Shown: piece by piece, positions 1 through 11,843 of the stretch | Layout of the letters: the number at the start of each line of letters is the position of its first letter | Position numbering within the stretch: the stretch's first letter is position 1 | DNA from: Plantago major | Taxonomy: Eukaryota > Streptophyta > Magnoliopsida > Lamiales > Plantaginaceae | Reading direction: 5' to 3' | Length of the DNA stretch: 64,000 nt | Assembly: GCA_026545765.1 (NCBI GenBank) | Contig: CM048841.1 | Coordinates: forward strand, 104,319,542 to 104,383,541 | Position numbers and translations under genes: made by a program | Notes under the pieces: model-generated | Databases searched by the model: none | What the model saw: only the letters and a program-made list of their open reading frames with translations | What the model was told of the DNA's origin: nothing

Positions 1-1873
1 TAAATTTTTAACTCTATTTCAAACACCATGTTTTATAAATCATTTTTAACTCATTTACTATTCACCAACTAAATCTTTTCATTAGCTCACTTTTTTAACT
101 CTATATCAAACATTCAGTATATATCATCATTTTGCATAATCTTCAGGTTAAATCATGCGAACACAGAATATGCAATAAAAGATAATACAATTAGTGTGCA
201 ATTACAATTTCTGAACATCTAGCGCAATTAATGTGCAATTACAATTTTGGACATCTAAGCTGACTAATGTCAATAAATACAATTTATGGTCATCTAAAGT
301 TTTTTTGTCCTTCAAATCAAAATTTGCATCTTTCCCTCTCGGGAAACTATTAGAACATGATAGCATGTATTGTACGTGGTTACAAGCGATGAAGAAGTAA
401 GGCTCATTCTTTTAAATGCAGGCGAACTAAAGCTGAAATTAATGAGTTTTCAGATGAAGAGAACAAAGCCTAAATGACGGTAATTAAGTGATATTGTTGT
501 TTCTAGCCTTTTTACTAGTTGAATTAGGTTTTGGATTATTGTGACTTGACAGTTTTAATTTAATTGGAGAAGGAAGATTTTTAATGACGAATTTGATTTC
601 GTTGGGCTTTGAATTTAATTGGAGAATGTAAATTGATTTTTTTTTATTTTTTATGATGAACTGATTTTGTTGGGATTTAATTAGGGCTTGGAATTCAATT
701 GAAAAGGACAGATTGATTTTGTAATTAAATTCTCGTTATATAAATTAGTCGATTTAACTTAAATTAAGTACTCAATTGCACAACTCTGGTATTTGTTAAT
801 TGTACTCAATTGCACAACTCCGATAGTTGTCCACTTTATATGTATATACGGTAATATGTCATACGTATCTGCACGTACGACATCTTTTCTTGAATGGAAT
901 TTTCTTCTCTAGCTATTTTTTAAAAGCGAGAGCTGGAACATCTTTAAAATGGAGATCTTCTATGAGATCTATGTTTCCAAAGCTTGGACTCCTTGGAAAC
1001 TCCCGAAGAAAATAAAACATATGTTATGCCTAGAGCTTCCGATCCATGAAAACTTTATACTCATATTTGTTTTCAAAATTTAATTTTTCTTCGGTAATTT
1101 TGTGAAATTAGGTTAGGGTTACAATTATTTTGACAATTAATTTTATCTTCAATTTAGGATTTTAAGGTTGGGGTTTTGTCAATTTGGAGGTCTTTTTATG
1201 CTAAGGGGTGTTTGGAAGATAGAGAAAGATTTCATGATTTTGGACCAAAGTCGAACAAGTTTTTTTTTAATTGAGAATGTAAAATATAACAAGGACAAAA
1301 ACGAACATTATCCTGATTTAAGGGGCCGAAGATGCAATCCATCCCATTAATAAATAATGAAAATAGGATAAAGTTGGGAGAGAAATCATACCAACTCGGT
1401 TGTACATGTATCGACCGTGAAAAACCTATAGAACGTTGGGAATTTTGATTCCAACATGATAAGGATGAGAAATATTACCTGCTATGAAAAAAAAGAGTTT
1501 CGATTTAAAAAGTAAATCTGCCTACATCGAGTAAAAAAAATACAAATATCATATACACTCATAATTAAATTCTAACAGATGAAGAGAAATTGTAATAAAG
1601 AAGAAGAAAATGACGATTGGATTCTATGAAAACGATGATAAAAAAATACCAATTCCAAAACAAGAATGAATTGAGGATCTTGAGAGTAGATCTACATATA
1701 TACATGGAGAACATACATATACATTTGAAATCAGACGTTGAATAAGAATTGAACTTTATACAATTAAGAAAACAAAGCGGGGAAATACCTTCTTCTTCGC
1801 TAAAATCAGAAACGTCCGGTTGAGAAATCAGAAATCATGAATGGGATCGATTCTAATTAGGTCATGAAAGGCT

Positions 1874-1883
1874 CTCTTTTATA
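1874..1883 (-). promoter_or_regulatory. TATA-like box of a transcript-like repeat (copy A)
   Basis: Read on the minus strand this is TATAAAAGAG. Downstream lie a short exon-like stretch ending GAAGAAGAAG|GTATTT (donor-like), then pyrimidine-rich DNA and an acceptor-like AG near 1480. The same site occurs in copy B at 59324-59333, and a diverged one in copy C at 29689-29696. Promoter function is inferred from sequence only. Confidence 0.35.
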
Positions 1884-2410
1884 CGTAGGTACATAGAGGG
1901 TGATGGGCTGGGTTTGAGGCCCATATCCAGTGTTTGTTAGGCTTCTACTCGGCCTTCTTACATTTATGTCTAGGTGTGGAATGTGTGTGATTTCTTTGAG
2001 GCAATAGATTTACATTTATACCATGAAAGGGGATTGTAATCTAGGTCATGCAATATGCTCGCTATTCTGTATTCTCGTAGAAGGTGGTGAGTTGGATTAG
2101 AGGCCCAATTTCAGTGTTTGTTAGGCTCCTTCCCTGTCTTCTTACATTTATGTCCGACTTTAAAATGTGTGTTGATTTATTTGAGCAGGGGTTTTACATT
2201 TATTCCATGAAAGATGATTATAATATAGGTCATGAAAGATGGTTTCCTCCATAGTTTCTGCAACGACCCGACCACTTATGGACCAAGACCTGGGCCATTG
2301 ATCCGGCAAGGTTACTCATGACTGGGCCACACACGTTATGTTGGTATGATATTGTCCCCTTTAGGTCAGAGCTCGCAATAATTTACTTTTGGAATCACCA
2401 AAAATGCCTC

Positions 2411-3555
2411 CACTACAAGAAAACTGCCAAATAGTAACAGATTTTAGCGACAGATATTAATAGCGACGAATCGCTAAGGATTAGCGACGAATTATTTTAT
2501 CTGTCTCTAGTTAGAGACGAATAGATTATCCGTCGCTAATTAGGTTGACTAAATAATAATAATAATAAAATAGTTGCTAACGACGGATAGATCTATCAGT
2601 CGCTGAATTTAGCGACGGATAACACCTATCCGTCGCTAAGATGAATTAACAGATCTGCAGCCCAATAAATCAAAGTCCATCAACTTGAAGCCCAACCCAA
2701 CAACCAAACCCTAATATTTAATCATCCTTTTCCTTCGTTTCCTTCTTCACTTTCTTTTACTTCTTCACTTTGCAGATCTACAGTTCTTGGTTCTTCTTCT
2801 TCTTCGATCCACCCTTCTTCTTCTCCGATCCAGCCTTTTTCTTCTTCCAATCGATCATCAACCTCAGTCGACTTCGGCACCACCAGTTTTGGCAAATCCA
2901 TGACCAGTCATCGCCATTCTCGTTTGCTGGTAATCACTTTTCCTCTTTTTACAATCACAATCCAAAGTTTTTCAAGCATTTGCCACTCATTATACATGTG
3001 AATTTGTGATCTGGGAGTGAGTTATTTGGGTCTTTTTATTCTTGTTGAAGGTATAAAAAAGCAATCTTTATTTCTAGGATCTCTGTTTTTGCTATCAGTC
3101 CGATTTGGGTATCCGGCTCAATCCGAATATGCGAGCTCCGATTAGGGCTATTCTGACTCAATCGGTATGTAATAGCTTCGATCGGATTGTCGAACTTTTT
3201 AAGTAGGAAGAAGACGACGAAGGAGGGAGGAAGAAGAAGAAGATGGAGGAGGAAGAAGTTGACCAAGATTGGAGGCGGTGGAAGGTGGTGGAAGAAGAAG
3301 GTTGGAGATGGTGGGTACTTAGATTTGAAGAAATGAAAATTTTGGGGTTTGTTTGTGAGAGTTATATTTTGCAATAACGGTTAATTAATGAATTATACAA
3401 GTATAAAGAAAAGATAAAATAGAGGAAAAAGTTGACTTTTTGACCTACCTATCTGTAATTACATTTTTTTTTTTGTGTTAAAAATGGGTTGATCTGTAAT
3501 AATTTGAATAGAATGGACTAAAGTGACAAGAGCCTATACTGCAGGGGTGGTATTT
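2411..3555 (+). mobile_element. CACTA transposon 5' end, truncated (element a)
   Basis: Starts with the terminal inverted repeat CACTACAAGAAAACTG, followed by subterminal repeats of the type TAGCGACGGAT in both orientations (2450-2640) and a pyrimidine-rich leader-like region (2700-2880). Comparison with copy B shows it interrupts the TRIM LTR at 2410. No matching right TIR is present; homology to copy B resumes near 3555, so the element is truncated and a few host bases are lost. A GA-rich stretch at 3205-3310 could be a coding or UTR remnant, but no family is recognisable. Confidence 0.75.
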
Positions 3556-3598
3556 GTAATTTTTCCTTGTTTTTAACTGGTGTGGGATGCTACAATCT

Positions 3599-3954
3599 AC
3601 CCCTGCTACCTTAAATCCTCGACGTCCTCGTCGAGCTTTAGAGGGTTGCAATTTGTACCGAGACCAACCATCCTTGCAGGATCCTAGAGGTGGCTCCCAC
3701 CGCCCATACAATGTCGCTCTTTTCCCCGCATGACACTTAGTCCCTGCAATTACAATAGTCCCGCTCTTATACCACTACCCCTGCCACCTTAAATCCTCGA
3801 CGTCCTCGTCGAGCTTTAGAGGGTTGCAATTTGTACCGAGACCAACCATCCTTGCAGGATCCTAGAGGTAGCTCCCACCGGCTATACAATGTCGCTCTTT
3901 TCCCCGCATGACACTTAGTCCCTGCAATTACAATAGTCCCGCTCTTATACCACT
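3599..3954. repeat. Tandem duplication of the TRIM internal unit
   Basis: Two near-identical units of about 177 bp (starting near 3601 and 3778), each running from 'cccctgc.accttaaatcc' to 'gctcttataccac'. Copy B has only one unit (59915-60097), so the duplication is specific to copy A. Open frames in both units on the minus strand are by-products of the repeat and are not called as genes. Confidence 0.85.
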
Positions 3955-4905
3955 TGTAACGACCCGACCACTTATGCGCCGAGATCCGACCCATTGGACC
4001 GGCAACATTACTCATGACTGGCCCTCACACGTCTTGTTGGCATGATATTATCCGCTTTGGGCCGGAGCCCACACGGATCTGCTTTTGGAGTCATCCAAAA
4101 GGCCTCATACCATGGTAGAGTGATGGTCTACATATATACCATTTATCCCACTCTCAATTATCAAAATTTCACCAAATCTCTCAAAAATTGATAAATATAG
4201 CCGGAAACCCTTGGTTATTCAATGTAGCGTAGACACACGCGCGAAAAATGAGATTGAACGAAGATTCATACTTTTTCAAGTTACAAAGTTACCTGGCCCT
4301 ATTTCTTTTAAGGATACAAAAACAAATCTCTTGAAAAACATCAAACATTTGAAAAGATCCATAAAACAGTGATCATCTGAACGAAACAATGGCTATAAAG
4401 GTTGACATTGTAAGTCACCATATGGTCGTCAGGTCTGTGTTTCTTTTCTGTTTTTATATTTTTATCTTTTTTCACATTGTCATTTAATTTATAACATTAG
4501 GTCGTTGGAATATATTAAAAAAACATGAAGCACCGACCTAACAACTACTGGCGTTGCCCTTAGTAACTATTAATGTTTTAGACTTTTCTTTGAATTTTCT
4601 AACTATGAATTCATCTCATCTTTTAAATTGAGGGAGATGGCTGAGTGGACGAAAGAGTCTGGTTGCTAAACCATTGTAGTCAACAACCCAGAAGCAATAG
4701 CTTATGAGCTTCAAGCTGTTCACCATATGAATGATGTGGTTTTGTTCAAGAAATATGATTAGCCAAACATTGATTCATTAACCTCTTTACATGTCAACTG
4801 TCTGTCAGATGTTCAAACAAATTAGCAACCTTATACTGTTCTCTCCTTACCAAAAAAAAAAAAAAGGATACTAGCAAGTTTTTTTGTAGATAAGCTTAAA
4901 AGGAA

Positions 4906-6278
4906 AAATCCGTCACTAATTAGAGACGAATCGCTATGTCTTAGCCACAGATTAGAGACGAATTGCAAAATCCGTCCCTAATTAGAGACGGATAGTTAAT
5001 CCGTCTCTAATTAGGTTGACCAGATAATTAAAAAAAAAAAAAAAGGAGAAATAGGCCTTAGTGACCGATAGGGCTATCCGTCGCTAAATTTAGCGACGGA
5101 TAGCCCTATCCGTCGCTAAGGCTGTTCAAAAACGGGCAGAAGGCTTTCTTCTTCCCCATTTCTATTCTGCTTCTTCTTTCTTCTTCTCTTCGCCATTTTA
5201 GCGATTGTCGACTCAATCAAAACTCCACCATTTTGGTCAATCTTGGACTCTTTTCGAAGCTCGTTGAACAAGGAACTCGGGTGGCCATTCAATTTCATCC
5301 TTCTTCGGCTATTTTTTCCGTAATTGAAGGTATTAGTCTAAAACCCTTACTTTGTTAAATTTGGGATTTTTGCTAACTTCAACTAATTTGAGCAATTGTA
5401 TGTTTATGGGAAGTCTCTACTAGCTAGTTTAGCTTATATTAAGTAGTGTGTTAAGCTTGAGGTTGTGCAATTGATAGATTTATTGTGAAATTGAATTGTT
5501 AGTATCATGTTAGGATGTTTGTAAGTATGTAGGGTATTTAATTTGATATTTTTTTTACATGTACGTAGTAGGATTAGGAAGATTTGGTTGAGTGTTTGGA
5601 GATCATTTAGTGATTTTGGTGGTTGTAGTATAATTGGCTCGTATTAACTTAGAAAGAATTACTACTATTTTAATCTACAATATGAAAGCTGTGATTTTTT
5701 TTATTTGGGAATGATGTTTAGAAAAATAATGGGTGTTTAAACTGTAATTATACCTGGGTTTATAAGAAACTGACTATTTGCTCACAAAACAACCATCGAT
5801 CTCAACACTTCAAGGATGACTTCTCCACCTTCGTCACCTCCTCCACCATCGCCTACACTATTGCCTCCTCCACCAGATTCATTGGAGTCGTATCATAACT
5901 TTGTCGAGTAAGTATGCTTCGTCTTTCTTAGTAGTGATTTCATGTCTAACATTTTTTAGTGAACTGTATTTTGTAGTTGACTTAGCACAATTGATTTTTA
6001 ACCTCGATTTTTTTATGTATGTAGAAATTGCGATACACTCTCCGTTCCAATGTTCACAAGTTATTCTTCTATCGAAAGAGCATGGGAGGCAGAAATGAAG
6101 GCCGAAATGGATGATGAAGATGCAAACATGGCTAAAACCGATGCTGGGAAAGAAATGGATGATGAAGATGATGAGGATTTTGACATGACCATCGAAAGGA
6201 TGATTAACTTTCGATTATTTGCAAGTTTCTCTATCATGCTTGAATATAAACAGAATCATTAGAGGTTAGTGTGTATAT
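4906..6278 (+). mobile_element. Deleted CACTA transposon, 5' part (element b)
   Basis: Subterminal repeats of the TAGCGACGGAT/TAGAGACGGAT type fill 4906-5120, followed by a leader and intron region (5120-5810) that matches the reverse complement of 26500-27170 in the large CACTA. The outermost bases with the TIR are missing: copy B homology runs up to 4905. Its 3' part is at 27473-28436; the large CACTA (6279-27472) lies between. The very small coding capacity suggests an internally deleted, non-autonomous copy. Confidence 0.75.
5816..6262 (+). CDS. Two-exon acidic protein of CACTA element b
   Basis: ATG at 5816 opens a proline/serine-rich start (MTSPPSSPPPPSPTLL) ending in codon fragment GA at 5907. 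A GTAAGT donor follows and an acceptor TAG at 6022-6024 gives an intron 5908-6024. Splicing keeps one frame into exon 2 (6025-6262), whose product is rich in Met, Asp and Glu (repeated MDDEDxx). It lies where a CACTA element carries its first coding exon. It may be the start of a TnpA-like accessory protein whose remainder was deleted or cut off by the insertion at 6279. Function is not recognisable; the exon structure is a manual prediction. Confidence 0.5.
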
Positions 6279-6295
6279 AACTACAAAAAAAATGA

Positions 6296-6665
6296 GTTTT
6301 AGCGACGGAATTATCCGTCGCTAAAACTGGGCCGATCCGTCGCTAAATCCTTAGCGACGGATAACCCTCCGTCTCCAAAACAGTCGTCACTATTTTTATT
6401 GGCGACGGATAGATATTCCGTCCCTAAATAACGACGAACTGGCGACGGATTAATCCGTTGACCAGTCCGTCCCCATTGGCGACGGATTTCGTATCCGTCG
6501 CTAATTAGAGACGGGATTTAGCGACGGATTTTTCCATCGCTAAATCCCACCACTAAGTCGGCTTAGTTCGGTTGACATTTAGCGACGGAAAAAAATCCGT
6601 CGCTAAATGTCAACGGCTAATAAATCCTTAGTTAAGTGAATTTAGCGGATTTTTCCGTCGCTAAA
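6296..6665. repeat. CACTA subterminal repeats, left (3') end of element c
   Basis: Dense TTAGCGACGGA and TCCGTCGCTAA motifs, several forming perfect local inverted repeats (for example around 6580-6610), follow directly after the mutated TIR at 6279-6291. Confidence 0.8.
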
Positions 6666-6858
6666 TTCACCGTTTTAAATTTTTTTTTTAATATTTCTGT
6701 TTCACCTGTTTTTTCACATAATATAATCATAGATAATATACCCGAAACAATTAAATTGCATTAATATATCCGAAATAATATAAATTATCTACAAATAATC
6801 CGAAACAAGAATTATAAGGTGAAATAGTGTCAAATTATCCATAACAAGTCTGATGTAA

Positions 6859-8700
6859 CTAAGAATAATCGGGAGGAGGCGGTGGGTGAGGCGGGAAGAA
6901 CTCTTTGAACATCAGGTCAAAGCGTCCATCCATTTGAGCCATCTGAGCACATTCCTCAAGCACTTGCTCGTAAAACGCCTTGGTGTGACTATTTCACATT
7001 GGAAGGAGTCATCATCTCGTTAACTTTTTCTTTGCGTGTAGAGGTTAGATCGCGATCCTGATCCCTGGGACACTAAGAAGCTACCAGAACTCATGGAAGG
7101 GCCCAAACTTCCCAATCCATACACTCGACCCTTGCTGTCCATTGGGTTGACCTCGAAGAAGATCTGGTCTTGCTCTTCAATTGACAGCTCATGACCGTCG
7201 ATCATCCTCTCGTCCATCCTCCTCTCGACCTCACTCTGCAATTGTTGGTTGCATACGAAATGAGATGCAATTTTAGGAATCACTTTAAAATACTCAAATA
7301 CACATGTTAACCTTAAGAAAAGCGTGCATTGTCGCTCGGCCCTCACATCGATCCGGATGCCATTCTTGACTTAGCCTTCTTGAAGTGATGCAGAGCACTC
7401 TTGGTACATCCTCTATTGGCCTAAAAAACATATGTGCAAACAAGTAGTTAGTTGATTGAAATGAAAGCTAAAAGCGTATGTATCATATTCAAGTCATAAA
7501 CAACATATTTACTAACCTCCATCACGTGATGCGTAACAACATTTCGCGACCCATAGTGATGTCTGGCGATTGCCGTGCCATCATGCGGCTTAGACAAGCG
7601 GTTTTATACATTCTTATGCAACTTGATCACGGGCGAAGGATCATTCGATCGTCGACCACGATGCCACTCGTCATCCCCCACCAAGTTGGTACTGCGTGTC
7701 TCCTTCATTTTGTAGACCATTTTCCTGTAGATGTCAGACCCTAAAGTCTCGAAAACGGAGTACAACTGGGACACCAGTGCATTGGGAATGAAATAGTCCT
7801 TCTACAACAATTCCATTCAAAGTAACAATTACACAAGTATAAAGAAAGATAACAATTTAAATATAACACTCAAATGAAACTCAAATGTAGTAGTCCTACA
7901 ACAATTCAATTCAGTGACTAACATACCACTCAAATTGTCCTAAAATTGACTAACACAATGGTGACTAACATATCACCCAAGTTCAGTGGCTAACATACCA
8001 CTCAAACGACACAACAAGTTCATAAATGGTGACTAACACATCAAAACAAGCTTAGTGGCTAACATACCACTCAAATTGTCCTAAAATTGACTAACACAAT
8101 GGTGACTAACATATCACCCAAGTTCAGTGGCTAACATACCACTCAAACGACACAACAAGTGGCTAACATACCACACACATTAACACAATGATTAAAAGAA
8201 CAAATAAAGCATTCATTGTAACATTTAAGCTTACGCGCAGCTCGTCGAAGTAAAAGTGCTTCATCCGGTCCGGGACGTTTGACCACTTCTCGCCTCCCTG
8301 TCCCGGCATCTCCCGCCCCCCCTGAAGATTTTGCCTAGTTTGTCTGAGGCATCCGGAGGCCAAAACCTGTTATCAATGAGACAAACAAGAAACGAATATT
8401 CATTAGTAAAATCATGTAACATATATTTATCTTAAGTGTATGTTCTACAACTCCATAATACTTACTTGTTCCTGCCATTGGGGAACAACACCGGTTTCCC
8501 CTGAAATGTAGCACCGTCCGTCAACGTCAAGTACGGACACCGTCGAAGGTAGTCACCGGGGCGAGAATCCGTGTAGGCGGTGGAGTCTACGGTACTGAGG
8601 CTGGTATTGCTCCCCGATGTCGTATCCAGAGGACTACCATGACTAGTGGGTACTACTAGAACCATTGGACTAGCACCCTAAACCGGGAGGTAGGTATGTC
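6859..8700 (-). pseudogene. CACTA TnpA/Ptta-type protein gene (multi-exon)
   Basis: Exon-like coding blocks on the minus strand, in order: 8700-8460 (ends near VLFPNGRNK), 8367-8210 (GGREMPGQGGEKWSNVPD, then KHFYFDELR), about 7800-7500, 7420-7365, 7250-7020 (EVERRMDERMIDGHELS and GRVYGLGSLG) and 7010-6859 (YEQVLEECAQMAQMDGRFD, proline-rich tail, stop TAG at 6859-6861). The GRVYGLGSLG motif is typical of the plant Ptta/En/Spm transposase family (PF03004), which binds element ends. The intron at 7800-8200 contains tandem copies of a 'gtggctaacataccactc' repeat. Some frames are broken, so it is listed as a pseudogene, but some breaks may be sequence errors. Confidence 0.6.
7880..8180. repeat. 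Intronic tandem repeat in the CACTA TnpA gene
   Basis: Repeats built on 'gtgactaacatatcaccc' and 'gtggctaacataccactc' alternate through the intron, with one stretch of about 90 bp duplicated almost exactly (7925-8020 and 8068-8165). The same repeat in opposite orientation marks the corresponding intron of element d (27520-27670). Confidence 0.8.
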
Positions 8701-8896
8701 GACTTCCTTTGGCGGCATCTGCAAATAAGAAATTGCAAGAAAAAATGAGTTAGTAAAGAATACATGAATATACATTTGACAGATATTAACGCACAAATAT
8801 ACATGAATATACATTTGACAGATATTAAAGTAATAATAATCAACAACTAATCATATATACACATAACAACTAAGCATCTGATACACACATACCCTC

Positions 8897-11451
8897 GTCC
8901 TCATCGGCTATTGTTAAGTCTATAAATTGGTCTTCACCAGTCTATGAACTCATCATCGACTTATGCAGGCTTTCTCATGTTTGATCGACCTCTTCTTGAT
9001 CTGAGTTGGTAATTGAATCGTCCTTATCAATGTACTCTACTGGGCGGGCACTGTATATGCATCATGACGACCGATCCTTATCGCGTTTGAGGCTTGGATA
9101 TTCAATAAACACCACTGCCGTGCTTGAGTCGCCAAGATAAGCGGTTCATACTTAATGCGATACCTCTTCCTATGGTTAATTTCTACCATCGATATAGCTC
9201 GTGTTTACCGTACACTTGAGTAGGATCATACCGGTCGACATCAAGCGAAGGTTCTTTTCAAAGGAAACCCGGATATTCAAGTCGCTGATTCGTCTCGGGT
9301 TCCGTAGAAATTATACAAATCATCGATTTGCATCTTGATCTTGCCCGACACACCCAGAATTGCTTGTGGCCATGGCGGTGTTAGACTCAATTGTTTTAAA
9401 CCTAAGGCCATTTACTATATGCGATGAGAATGTGGAGACCTTTACTGTTTGGTCCCTCTGCTAGAGATTCTAAGTAAGGACATGTGACTTTGTTGTGAGT
9501 TTACGTCGTACTCCTTGAACCAATCTGCAAATTCTGTTTCCAACTTCTCTTGAAGCGGTTGTTCAATTCGTCATCTGCCATTGTTGGATTCTTCTCTCTA
9601 CGAAAAGTTGTGGACACGATTACATGATTAGATATATATAGTAGTTAGAAGTTAAAATCTATGTGTTAGCGTAAGAAAGCTCTTGAGCGAGCATAAATCT
9701 CCATAAATTTGTCAACTTGACGATTCGAGAGGACATAATATGGCGCCTTGACTCCTTATCCGTCGACCATTACATCTTTTCTTCTCCAATAGGTCTCCGG
9801 AGACCCTAAAAATTGAAATGGAAACGTCATCATCCTCTTGAACTTCAAATGTATACGTGTTTACGGGCGGCCTAGATGCCTTCGTGGGACATGGTCCCCA
9901 AAGTAATAGGAAGCGGAAGATTGCGCTTCCTCTCGCGTAGGCATTGGCCATCGATCCCTCGCTTGCCTTTGTTCGACATACCTCTTCAATTTCCCAGTAC
10001 ACCATAATGCATATATGTTGTTGTAACCTGATGTAACTTGGGAAAATTAGGACTTTATAAGTAAATGATTGCCTTGATTACACCTCTCGAATGGATACAT
10101 CCATCGATCTTGAACCAGTCCGATAAGCCTCGCTTCATGTGGGAGGTGAACCGGCAAGTGCTCCATAGAATCAAAGAAGCTCGGAGGAAAGATACGCTTG
10201 AGCTTACATAGAATCAATGGTATGTTGCTTTCAAGATTTGCTAACACTACATCGTCAAGAACCCTTGAGCATAAATTCTTGAAAAATAAGCTCAGCTCGG
10301 TGATCGCAATCCATACAGGTTTAGGTAGCATTTCTCGAAATGCAACAGGGAGAAGGCTCTCCATAAACACATGACAATCGTGGCTCTTCATCCCGTACAT
10401 CTTTGTCCTCATCACATCCACACACCGTCCCAACTTTGAGGCGTAATTGTCGGGGAACTTCAATCCCCTCACCCAATCATTTGTTCCTAGATTCAGTGTC
10501 AATTGTGTAGCATGCCTTGGGCCACTGCCCCTTATCATTCTGCTTTGTAAACTCGGGCCTTTTACACAATGTATCCAACTCGGCTATAGATTTAGGGGTG
10601 TCCTTTGTTTTTCCGGGAATGTTGCAAATCGTGTTGAATAAGTTCTCGAACATGCTTTTCTTAATGTGCATGAAATCCAAGTTGTGACGTATAAGAAATT
10701 TGCTCGATAAAGCGAGTCCCGGAAGATGCTTCTCTTCTTCCATCCACAATTTTGCTAATTTTCTCGTTATGCTTATCAACCAACTTGGTCACTTTCATAA
10801 GACCCAAACTATCTATCTCTGCAAGTATTTCTGCACCAGTAAGTTGTCTCGGGGCGCCTTTGTTCACTACTTTATTTTTCAAGAATTGAGTCTTGTTCTT
10901 TCTGAATGTATGGTACTTTGGTAGAAATCTACGATGACAGTCAAACCAACATTCCTTTCCGCTCTCCTTCAGCCTAAATGCATCAGTGTCTTCCATACCA
11001 TGTGGACATGCATTAAAGCCCGTGGTTTTCCTTCCAGATAGCATGGAGTACGCAGGAAAATCACTCACGGTCCCTGATAATCTTGCTCTCAATGTAAAGT
11101 TCGTCTTCTTTGACACATCATATGCGGGATACCATTTTCCCACAACTCAATCAGCTCCTTGATTGAAATTTGCAAGAACATCCGACTTGACGGATCATCG
11201 GCTCGGGCACCAACACGATCGAGAACATGAATGGTTCCTTCATGCACTCACCGGGCGGGTTATGCGGTGTCGATATGGTGCCAACAAGAGTACTTCGGTC
11301 ATTTCAAAGCGGTTAAAACCATCCGTACAAAGCCCCAAGCGTACATTTCTAAGCTCGGCTGCAAACTCCGGGTAGGTCTTATCGAACTGTTTCCATGCGG
11401 GTGAGTCTGATGGATGCTCCATTCTACCCTCTTCCGGGATTACTCGCTCCT
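8897..11451 (-). pseudogene. CACTA Tnp2-family transposase (TnpD), central and C-terminal part
   Basis: Continuation of the transposase after Copia-1. Minus-strand order: 11422-11240 (PADSP-like 'HPSDSPAWKQFD' and LRNVRLGLCTDGFNRF), 11143-10661 (DFPAYSMLSG, CWFDCHRRFLPKYH), 10538-10047 (DUF4218-type: FFKNLCSRVLD, IFPPSFFDSMEHLPVHL, DRWMYPFERC), 10005-9712, then a DUF4216-like C-terminal region down to about 8900. These are the hallmark blocks of transposase_21/Tnp2 with trailing DUF4218 and DUF4216. The reading frame changes several times, so the copy is not intact as written. The product would cut and move CACTA elements. Confidence 0.75.
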
Positions 11452-11826
11452 TGTTGGTCCAGATAACGGCAAAGTAAAAGACTCGAGGGGGGGGGGGGGG
11501 TTGAATAGTCTTTTAAAACTTTTGTCGATAAACACAGTTTCTTAGAAACCTGGGAGTTAGACTAAACCTTTGTGTCTTCATAAACCTTGTGCAATCTTCA
11601 GTCTTCTAATCTTCAGAAAAGCTCCATTGCTAGGATTGATCTTCATGGTCTTCTTGAAATACAAAATTACACTCAGAGACCTATAATCCTAATACAAGAT
11701 TTATTAGACTAATCATACTCAGTGATTTCCTCTTTTACAATGTTCAAGTGAACCAAGAGTACTTAATCACCTTTCTGGCTAAGAACATGTGATGAGTGAT
11801 CAAAATACTAATAGATATTCCTAACA
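11452..11826 (-). repeat. Copia-1 3' LTR, internally deleted (375 bp)
   Basis: Matches the first about 100 and last about 275 bases of the 1399 bp LTR at 24110-25508. The middle of about 1.02 kb is missing, with the junction near 11553. It contains the poly-G run (11487-11500) near its outer end. Confidence 0.9.
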
Positions 11827-11843
11827 AATTTCCCCCTTTTTGA
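11827..11843 (-). promoter_or_regulatory. Copia-1 polypurine tract
   Basis: Minus-strand sequence TCAAAAAGGGGGAAATT directly abuts the 3' LTR start (TGTTAG), as expected for the plus-strand DNA primer of an LTR retrotransposon. Confidence 0.9.

Larger units (their letters stand above)
2259..4145 (-). mobile_element. TRIM-like miniature LTR retrotransposon, copy A (interrupted)
   Basis: Read on the minus strand, a right-hand LTR copy (starting 3955 in plus coordinates, first bases TGTAAC) is followed by TGGTATAAGAGC, an 11/12 match to the tRNA-iMet primer binding site, at 3941-3952. A purine-rich tract (rc of 3595-3610) precedes the left LTR, which ends at 3594 with TACA and begins at 2259. 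The LTR is about 215 bp by comparison with copy B and is bounded by TGTAAC/GTTACA-type ends. There is no gag or pol, as expected for a TRIM. A CACTA fragment (2411-3555) sits in the left LTR. The right LTR diverges from the left after about 4145. Confidence 0.65.
1..4905. repeat. Segmental repeat, copy A
   Basis: This block aligns in direct orientation with 57455-61384 for most of its length, so it is one copy of a segmental duplication of about 4 kb; the window begins inside it. Shared parts include the opening AT-rich stretch, the block at 840-1480, the TATA-like site near 1880, and the TRIM element. Within it a unit of about 187 bp is tandemly duplicated (near 1898 and near 2085, both with 'cagtgtttgttaggct'). 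Copy A differs by a CACTA insertion (2411-3555), an extra copy of the TRIM internal unit, and different sequence at 4592-4722. Its right edge (4905) is cut by another CACTA. No convincing protein gene was found. Confidence 0.85.

Noticed and set aside
3478-4015. Two similar minus-strand open frames (CHAGKRATLY...GSCKDGWSRYKL)
   Set aside because: They lie in the duplicated internal unit of the TRIM and span its LTR boundaries; no start, splice or domain support.
6296-6665. CRISPR-like array of short repeats
   Set aside because: The repeats are irregularly spaced, occur in both orientations and lie next to CACTA ends in a plant genome; they are subterminal transposase-binding repeats.
7478-7744. 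Plus-strand 88-codon open frame
   Set aside because: Shadow of a TnpA exon on the minus strand, which carries family-typical residues.
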